A DNA stretch of 9,401 nt from JAAEQG01 sp043803085 (GTDB lineage Bacteria > Planctomycetota > Phycisphaerae > UBA1845): positions 1-9,401 of the forward strand of contig JAZDKM010000225.1 in assembly GCA_043803085.1 (NCBI GenBank). The letters run 5' to 3'. How positions within the stretch are numbered: the stretch's first letter is position 1; every line of letters begins with the position of its first letter. The translations under genes and the position numbers were made by a program. A model generated the notes under the pieces. The model searched no databases. It saw nothing but the letters and a program-made list of their open reading frames with translations, and had not been told where the DNA came from. Of the stretch, positions 4,981 to 9,401 are shown piece by piece.

Positions 4981-7900
4981 TCAGTGTCCGCTGGGTTTCG
5001 TGGGCTTTGGCAAAAAGGATACGCGCGGATACACCGCGCTGGCGTCGGCGTTCTTACAGAAGCCGTCCCCGTCCACATCCCACCGGTAGTCGTCCGGCTT
5101 GGGCAGGAAGGACACCCGCGGATAGATCGCGCTGGCGTCGGCGTTCTTCACGAACCCGTCGTCGTCCACGTCGCCCATCAGCACCACGTACTGCACCTCA
5201 AATGGTCCCACGCCGGACCAGGTGCGGGTAGGGTGCGCGCCCGCGCGCAGATCCACGGAATGGTCCGCGAGCGCGGACCCTCCGGGACGGGTGGCCCAGG
5301 TCTTCAGACCTGGGGGAGCGATTTCCGAAGACCAATCGCGTTCCCCACCTCTAAAGAGGTGGGCCACCCCACCACGGGCCACTCCGTCTTTCGACTTCTT
5401 GACTTTTTGACTTTTCGACTTTTCTGTTTCGGCGTTTCGTATCGCGTACCACGTCCGGTGCGTCACCTGCGTCCCGTTCTCCCGAATCCTCAGGATGCGC
5501 GGGTACACGTCGGTTTCGCCGAAGCCGACGTACTCGACCGTAAAGGTGAACCCGTTCGTTGACAGGTCCGGCCCGAAGGCCCCGTTGTCGAGCAACTGTC
5601 GAATCTCAATCTCCCCGGGTTCCGGCGCCGTAATGTCCGCCCCGAACAGCAGCCGGATGGTGTTATTGCCTGTCCGCCACAGCGTGCCCTGATCGGCCGG
5701 CATCGCGAACACCAAGAGGGCCGGCGGAACCGGTTCGCACTCATCAGGAATGCCGTTTGAGTCGGCGTCTTGCGACGTCCCGCCGCCGATGTCGCACTCG
5801 TCCGGGATGCCGTTGGACTGGCAATCTGCGCTGGTACCGCCGGCGAGATCGCATTCGTCGGGCACCGCATTGCTGTTGCAGTCCGGCTCGCATTCGTCCG
5901 GCACGGCGTTGGAATTGCAATCCGTGCTTGAAGGCAAACATGTCGCACAGCCCAGGGTGACCACTTCATCCACGCAGGTTTGGTCCCAGAGCGTCAGGCA
6001 GCAGAACCGATCGACGGCACAAACGCACTCCTCGATGGTGAAGTCGCTACAGCCGCTGCCATGCCCGGACTCACAACAATCATGGCACAGGGTCACGTCG
6101 CAAGCGTCGACCACGCCGTTAGTGTTGCAGTCCGGCTCGCACTCGTCGGGCACCTTATTAGCGTCACTGTCTATGCTGGTCCCCGCCGCGACGTCGCACT
6201 CGTCAGGGACGCCGTTGGTGTTGCAGTCCAGCTCGCCGCACTCGTCCGGCGTGCCGTTCGAGTTGCAGTCGCGACTGGTACCCGCGGCGATGTCGCACTC
6301 GTCGGGTACCCCGTTGGTGTTGCAGTCCGGCTCGCACTCGTCGGGGGCGGCATTGCCGTTGCAGTCCTCGCTCGTGCCGTATAGTACGTCACAGGCGTCC
6401 GTGATGCCGTTCGTGTTGCAGTCCGGCTCGCATTCGTCCGGCACGCCGTTGGAATCGCAATCCGTGCTTGAAGGTAAACAGGTGGCACAGCCCAGGGTGA
6501 CCACTTCATCCACGCAGGCCTGGTCCCAGTACGTCAGGCAGCAGAACCGATCGACGGCGCAAACGCACTCCTCGATGGCGGAATCGCTACAACCGCTGCC
6601 ATGCCCGGACGCACAACAATCGTGGCACAGGGTCAAGTCGCAGGCGTCGATCGTGCCGTTCGCATTGCAGTCAGCTTCGCACTCGTCGGGGATGCCGTTT
6701 GCCTGGGCGTCTTCACTGCTTCCGGCCGCGACGTCGCAGGAGTCCGGTATCCCGTTGCTGTTGCAGTCGCCGCACCAGGGTTCGCCGACACAAGAGGCCA
6801 ATTCGTCGGGATCGGGGATGCCGTTGGAGTTGCAGTCCTCCACGCAGCCGTCCCAGCGCGCCCAGTAGCCGGAAGCGTGGCCGCCGGCGGTCGTAATGTC
6901 GCCCCCGGCGATGAGCTCATCGTGGTAGACCGCCAGCGCATAGACGTACCCAAAATCGTCCATCCCGGCCCCGAGCGGTTGCCAGGTGCTCCCGTTCCAG
7001 CGGGCGATGGAGTTACCCGAGACGCCGCCGGCGGTCGTGAAATGGCCCCCTGCGACCAGCTCGCCGTTGTAGACCCTCAGGGCCCACACACGATCGTTCA
7101 TCCCCGAGCCGAGCGGCTGCCAGGAGCTTCCATCCCAGCGGGCAATATAGTCGGCGGTAACGCCGCCGGCGGTCGTGAAATAGCCGCCGGCGATCAGCAC
7201 GCCGTCGTACACCGCCAGGGCGTACAAGTCATAGTCCATCCCCGATCCGAGGGGTTGCCAGATGGCGCCGTTCCAGCGGGCGATGGAGTTGGCCGAACCG
7301 CCACCGGCACTCGTGAAGGCGCCCCCTGCAACCAGCTCCCCGTTGTAGACCGTCAGGGCATCGACCCAGTTGTTCACCCCGGACCCGAGCGGCTGCCAGG
7401 TACTGCCGTTCCAGCGAGCGACGTAGTTGGCCGAGACGCCGCCGGCTGTTGTAAAGTCACCCCCCGCGATCAGTTCGCCGTTGTAGACCGTGAGGGCATA
7501 TACGTAGGGAGAGGATCCGCCCACCCCCGAGCCGAGCGCCTGCCAGACGCTGCCGTTCCAACGGGCAACACGGCTGGCCGAGACACCGCCGGCGGTTGTG
7601 AACGAGCCCCCCGCAATCAGCGCGCCGTTGTAGACCGTCAGGGCATACACGCGTGGGTAGCTACCACCCATCCCTGACCCGAGCGCCTGCCAAGCGCTGC
7701 CGTCCCAGCGGGCGATGCGGCTGGCTGAGACACCGCCGGCGGTCGTAAAGTCACCCCCCGCGATCAGTTCGCCGTTGTAGACCGTCAAAGCCAGCACCGT
7801 GCCGCTCATCCCCGATCCTAGCGGCTGCCACGTGCTCTCGTCCCAGCGGGCGATATAGTTGGCTGTGACGCTGCCGGCGGTTGTAAAGTCACCCCCTGCG

Positions 7901-8946
7901 ATCAGCGCGCCGCTGTAGACCGTCAGGGCACGTACCGTGCTGCTCATCCCCGAGCCGAGCGGCTGCCAGGTGCTGCGGTTCCAACGGGCAACGCGGCTGG
8001 CCGACACACCGCCGGCGGTCGTAAACTCACCCCCAGCGATCAGGTCGCCGTTGTAGACCGTCAGGGCATAAACCGCGCCGTACGACATCCCCGACCCGAG
8101 CGCCTGCCAGGTGCTGCCGTCCCAGCGGGCGACGGAGTTGGCTGAGACACCACCGGCGGTCGAGAACGAACCCCCCGCGATCAGTTCGCCATTGTAGACG
8201 GTCAGGCCATAAACCGTGCTGCTCATCCCGGACCCGAGCGCCTGCCAGGTGCTGCCGTTCCAGCGAGCGACGTAGTTGGCCGAGACACCACCGGCGGTCG
8301 AGAACGAACCCCCCGCGATCAGCTCGCCGTTGTAGACCGTCAGGCTATACACGTATGGGTAGCCACTCATCCCCGAGCCGAGCGGCTGCCAGGCGCTGCC
8401 ATTCCAGCGGGCGATGTAGTTGGCCGAGACACCACCCGCGGTCGTAAAGTGACCACCTGCGATCAGCTCGCCGCTGTACACCGTCAGGGCATACACTTTG
8501 GGCCCGTAGATGCCCCCGCTCATCCCCGACCCGAGCGCCTGCCAGGTGCTGCCGTTCCAGCGAGCGACGTAGTTGGCCGAAACACCGCCGGCGGTCGTAA
8601 AGTCACCCCCCGCGATCAGCGCGCCGTTGTAGACCGTCAGGGCACGCACATAGTTATTCATCCCCGACCCGAGCGGCTGCCAGGTGCTGCCGTCCCAGGC
8701 GGCGATGTAGTTGCACGTCACACCGCCGGCGGTGGTGAAGCTGCCCCCGAGGACCAGCAAATCCGGCTCGGGCCCGCCCGGACCATCGGGGTCCCACGTC
8801 GTCGTGGCGTAGACGGTGCCATTGGTGCCCGGCACGCCTTGTCCCGGCAGCCACGCCGGCTCACAAACGCCGTGCGCGACGGACGGCAGACTTCCGAGCA
8901 TCAGCGCTGCAACCCCCCATCCGCCCAAACGAGCTGCGCGATACAT
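4981..8946 (-). CDS. Giant secreted protein: 14 blade repeats, Ca-type repeats, dockerin-like end
   Basis: The 1321-residue product has a signal peptide (1-26, ending V-A-H-G). Residues 62-700 hold 14 repeats of about 46-51 residues: A-L-T-V-Y-N-G-E-L-I-A-G-G-D-F-T-T-A-G-G, then V-A-R-W-N-G-S-T-W-Q-P-L-G-S-G-M. They probably fold as beta-propeller blades. Residues 701-1072 hold sixteen D-C-N-x-N-G-x-P-D-E-C-D/E units, like thrombospondin type 3 calcium repeats, plus two copies of a cysteine-rich module (774-830 and 954-1010) with C-H-D-C-C and C-V-C-A-V-D-R-F-C-C. An Ig-like stretch (1073-1171) is followed by a 71-residue segment of repeat-derived sequence (1172-1242). The end carries two dockerin-like loops (D-V-D-D-D-G-F at 1259, D-V-D-G-D-G-F at 1290). 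It is probably a surface or extracellular binding protein; the ligand is unknown. AAGGAGGA seven bases before 8946 picks this start over one eight codons upstream. Confidence 0.9.
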   Translation of the reverse strand: MYRAARLGGWGVAALMLGSLPSVAHGVCEPAWLPGQGVPGTNGTVYATTTWDPDGPGGPEPDLLVLGGSFTTAGGVTCNYIAAWDGSTWQPLGSGMNNYVRALTVYNGALIAGGDFTTAGGVSANYVARWNGSTWQALGSGMSGGIYGPKVYALTVYSGELIAGGHFTTAGGVSANYIARWNGSAWQPLGSGMSGYPYVYSLTVYNGELIAGGSFSTAGGVSANYVARWNGSTWQALGSGMSSTVYGLTVYNGELIAGGSFSTAGGVSANSVARWDGSTWQALGSGMSYGAVYALTVYNGDLIAGGEFTTAGGVSASRVARWNRSTWQPLGSGMSSTVRALTVYSGALIAGGDFTTAGSVTANYIARWDESTWQPLGSGMSGTVLALTVYNGELIAGGDFTTAGGVSASRIARWDGSAWQALGSGMGGSYPRVYALTVYNGALIAGGSFTTAGGVSASRVARWNGSVWQALGSGVGGSSPYVYALTVYNGELIAGGDFTTAGGVSANYVARWNGSTWQPLGSGVNNWVDALTVYNGELVAGGAFTSAGGGSANSIARWNGAIWQPLGSGMDYDLYALAVYDGVLIAGGYFTTAGGVTADYIARWDGSSWQPLGSGMNDRVWALRVYNGELVAGGHFTTAGGVSGNSIARWNGSTWQPLGAGMDDFGYVYALAVYHDELIAGGDITTAGGHASGYWARWDGCVEDCNSNGIPDPDELASCVGEPWCGDCNSNGIPDSCDVAAGSSEDAQANGIPDECEADCNANGTIDACDLTLCHDCCASGHGSGCSDSAIEECVCAVDRFCCLTYWDQACVDEVVTLGCATCLPSSTDCDSNGVPDECEPDCNTNGITDACDVLYGTSEDCNGNAAPDECEPDCNTNGVPDECDIAAGTSRDCNSNGTPDECGELDCNTNGVPDECDVAAGTSIDSDANKVPDECEPDCNTNGVVDACDVTLCHDCCESGHGSGCSDFTIEECVCAVDRFCCLTLWDQTCVDEVVTLGCATCLPSSTDCNSNAVPDECEPDCNSNAVPDECDLAGGTSADCQSNGIPDECDIGGGTSQDADSNGIPDECEPVPPALLVFAMPADQGTLWRTGNNTIRLLFGADITAPEPGEIEIRQLLDNGAFGPDLSTNGFTFTVEYVGFGETDVYPRILRIRENGTQVTHRTWYAIRNAETEKSKSQKVKKSKDGVARGGVAHLFRGGERDWSSEIAPPGLKTWATRPGGSALADHSVDLRAGAHPTRTWSGVGPFEVQYVVLMGDVDDDGFVKNADASAIYPRVSFLPKPDDYRWDVDGDGFCKNADASAVYPRVSFLPKPTKPSGH
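5289..5369. repeat. 81-bp palindromic element with 10-bp terminal inverted repeats
   Basis: GGGTGGCCCA (5289-5298) and its exact complement (5360-5369) bound the element. Each end is also a hairpin: CCCAGGTCT 5295-5303 with 5306-5314, and CCCACCTCT 5344-5352 with 5355-5363, both with 2-base loops. The element is 27 codons and remains open in the host frame. The design matches the 63-bp element at 1377-1439, although the sequence differs. Likely a small non-autonomous mobile repeat. Confidence 0.8.
5393..5424. repeat. 8-bp tandem array inside the secreted-protein gene
   Basis: Four units in a row: GACTTCTT, GACTTTTT, GACTTTTC, GACTTTTC. Read on the coding strand they give the lysine/serine run K-S-K-S-Q-K-V-K-K-S-K. 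The unit is related to the GACGTTTC/GAGTTTC array at 4942-4978. Because the unit length is 8, changes in copy number would shift the frame. Confidence 0.75.
5881..6660 (-). repeat. Internal duplication at 540-bp offset in the secreted-protein gene
   Basis: Positions 5881-6120 align without gaps to 6421-6660; by hand about 219 of 240 bases match. Each copy encodes the cysteine-rich module and the calcium-type unit on either side of it. The intervening calcium-type units also align loosely, so the change was probably a duplication of about 180 residues. The copies differ in the protein at only a few positions (for example C-C-A against C-C-E, and L-T-Y against L-T-L). Confidence 0.85.
6850..8763 (-). 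repeat. Fourteen tandem blade-coding repeats of about 138-153 bp
   Basis: Fourteen units, the first and last incomplete or diverged, code for the G-G-x-F-T-T-A-G-G blades. DNA identity between neighbours is high, as expected from recent expansion or gene conversion. Length differences of 3-15 bases lie almost entirely after G-S-G-M. Long plus-strand frames over this area (for example 6601-7677) are by-products of the repeat and are not genes. Confidence 0.9.
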
Positions 8947-8953
8947 GGTGTGT

Positions 8954-8961
8954 TCCTCCTT
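8954..8961 (-). promoter_or_regulatory. Strong ribosome binding site fixing the start at 8946
   Basis: AAGGAGGA on the minus strand lies seven bases before the ATG at 8946. The longer possible start at 8970 would place this site inside the coding region and would put M-R-M-K-E-E-H-T ahead of an otherwise ordinary signal peptide. Confidence 0.85.
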
Positions 8962-9029
8962 CATCCGCAAAGACGGGTCGTCCCGAGCGGCCCCACCTGT
9001 GCTCGAGTACGCCTCAAGCCATGAGTGCC

Positions 9030-9060
9030 ATTCTACCTCTTAGCGCGCGACTTGTGCTAA
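9030..9060 (-). promoter_or_regulatory. Weak promoter candidate for the secreted-protein gene
   Basis: On the minus strand TAGAAT (9030-9035) is a good -10 box, with TTAGCA (9055-9060) 19 bp upstream as a poor -35 box. The start would be near 9023, giving a leader of about 75 bases. The long spacer and weak -35 keep confidence low; an alternative sigma factor could be involved. Confidence 0.25.
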
Positions 9061-9244
9061 CGAAAAGGCCCAAAATGTGTCGACGGCCACCGGAAAGGTA
9101 CTTCAAAGACCCTGGTTGCCCGAGAAGCTTCGCACGACCGTCGCGGCGGGACAGAGAGGTCTCACGCACATCGCCGCGCAAGAACGCGTTGCGAGCGTCC
9201 CGATAACCAGGTGCCCGTGGCAAAAGCGGACTGGCAGCTGGTGC

Positions 9245-9259
9245 GGGCGGAAACCGCCC
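9245..9259 (-). terminator. Short GC hairpin at the methyltransferase stop codon
   Basis: GGGCGG and CCGCCC (9245-9250 and 9254-9259) pair around a 3-base loop directly after the stop codon on the minus strand. The stem is all G-C but only 6 bp, and no T-tract follows, so termination is only a possibility. Confidence 0.3.
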
Positions 9260-9401
9260 TACGCGCTTGCTGCGTTCGGTTCGAGGGCGGGCAAGAGGCT
9301 TCTCCCGCACACTGCGGCCTCGTGATCGAGCAGGAAGCGCTTCCGCCACAGGCCGCCGCCGTAGCCGCGGAGCTGGCCGTCGCTTTGCACCACCCGGTGG
9401 C
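9259..9401 (-). CDS. ogt: O6-methylguanine-DNA methyltransferase, C-terminal part (cut by window edge)
   Basis: The last 46 codons are visible and read H-R-V-V-Q-S-D-G-Q-L-R-G-Y-G-G-G-L-W-R-K, then R-F-L-L-D-H-E and a short tail ending N-A-A-S-A. This is the end of the P-C-H-R-V-V active-site motif and the following G-Y-x-G-G-L-x-x-K-R-x-L-L-x-H-E signature of methylated-DNA--protein-cysteine methyltransferases. These suicide repair proteins move the methyl group from O6-methylguanine to their cysteine. The catalytic cysteine codon straddles the right edge: its last two bases (GC) are present. Whether the gene is a stand-alone ogt or the end of an Ada-type fusion cannot be told here. No start codon is visible, so simple ORF searches miss it. 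Confidence 0.9.
   Translation of the reverse strand, partial: HRVVQSDGQLRGYGGGLWRKRFLLDHEAAVCGRSLLPALEPNAASA

Larger units (their letters stand above)
5221..5433. repeat. 213-bp composite repeat insert in the secreted-protein gene
   Basis: This stretch, 71 codons long, separates T-W-Y-A-I-R-N from W-S-G-V-G-P-F-E-V-Q-Y. In related secreted proteins, as I recall them, these segments are nearly contiguous. Three repeat types lie side by side: GC palindromes (5226-5280), an 81-bp element with terminal inverted repeats (5289-5369), and an 8-bp tandem array (5393-5424). The frame is kept. The translated segment is rich in K, S, G, A and R and unlike the domains on either side. Confidence 0.75.
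8947..9258. other. 312-bp intergenic region upstream of the secreted-protein gene
   Basis: No gene is supported. An open frame at 9014-9349 (minus) overlaps the methyltransferase gene in a different frame and has no family features. The region contains the ribosome binding site and a weak promoter candidate for the secreted-protein gene, and a small GC hairpin at its right end. Otherwise nothing was recognised. Confidence 0.65.

Noticed and set aside
3942..5078. Minus-strand open frame of 378 codons opposite the lipoprotein
   Set aside because: It crosses an intergenic repeat region and the end of the secreted-protein gene, with no domain or signal features. The plus-strand frame has a lipoprotein signal peptide.
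5750..6868. Plus-strand open frame with S-H-S-S-G repeats (372 codons)
   Set aside because: Antisense of the D-C-N-x-N-G calcium-type repeats; a by-product of 3n-periodic sequence.
6601..7677. Plus-strand open frame (358 codons) over the blade repeats
   Set aside because: Antisense of the blade repeats, with no initiation signals. The frame at 8449-9024 is rejected for the same reason.
9111..9211. 7-bp inverted repeat CCTGGTT / AACCAGG about 90 bp apart
   Set aside because: Short and widely spaced; expected by chance in a sequence of this length.
9014..9349. Minus-strand open frame of 111 codons
   Set aside because: It overlaps the methyltransferase end in a different frame. The conserved H-R-V-V … G-Y-G-G-G-L signature is in the other frame.

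Overview
The window looks like chromosomal DNA of a planctomycete-type bacterium (Planctomycetota, perhaps a Phycisphaerae-like lineage). The evidence is high G+C, a very large secreted protein built of G-G-x-F-T-T-A-G-G blades and D-C-N-x-N-G-x-P-D-E-C calcium-type repeats, a dockerin-like C-terminus that I recall from planctomycete secreted proteins, and many short palindromic repeats. The assignment rests on recognised protein style, not on a marker gene.

Layout. At the left edge a leftward promoter-like sequence carries an 11-bp inverted repeat over its -10 box and should serve a gene beyond the window. A minus-strand pentapeptide-repeat membrane protein follows (119-1582). Next come a repeat-filled intergenic stretch (1583-1977), a small two-helix membrane protein (1978-2415, minus) and an AGXT2-like class III aminotransferase (2472-3848, minus). 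A divergent promoter region separates the aminotransferase from a plus-strand predicted lipoprotein (3993-4718). The lipoprotein converges, across 262 bp of palindromic repeats, on a 1321-residue secreted modular protein (4981-8946, minus). A 312-bp gap without a recognisable gene leads to the C-terminal end of an O6-methylguanine-DNA methyltransferase (9259-9401, minus, cut by the window edge). No tRNA, rRNA, CRISPR array or transposase gene was seen.

The genes do not form an obvious pathway: a metabolic transaminase, a DNA-repair protein and several envelope or secreted proteins lie side by side. Only the aminotransferase and the small membrane protein are close enough to be co-transcribed, and even there a good promoter sits inside the end of the upstream gene.

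The most striking feature is the set of short palindromic elements, both between genes and inside genes. A 63-bp element with 10-bp terminal inverted repeats and two hairpins lies in frame in the pentapeptide gene. An 81-bp element of the same design lies in frame in the giant secreted protein, within a 213-bp composite insert between two of its domains. Another palindrome encodes the tail of the pentapeptide protein. A mirrored REP/BIME-like cluster lies at 1636-1852. No new enzyme system is evident. The insertion of such elements into reading frames is the observation most worth following up.
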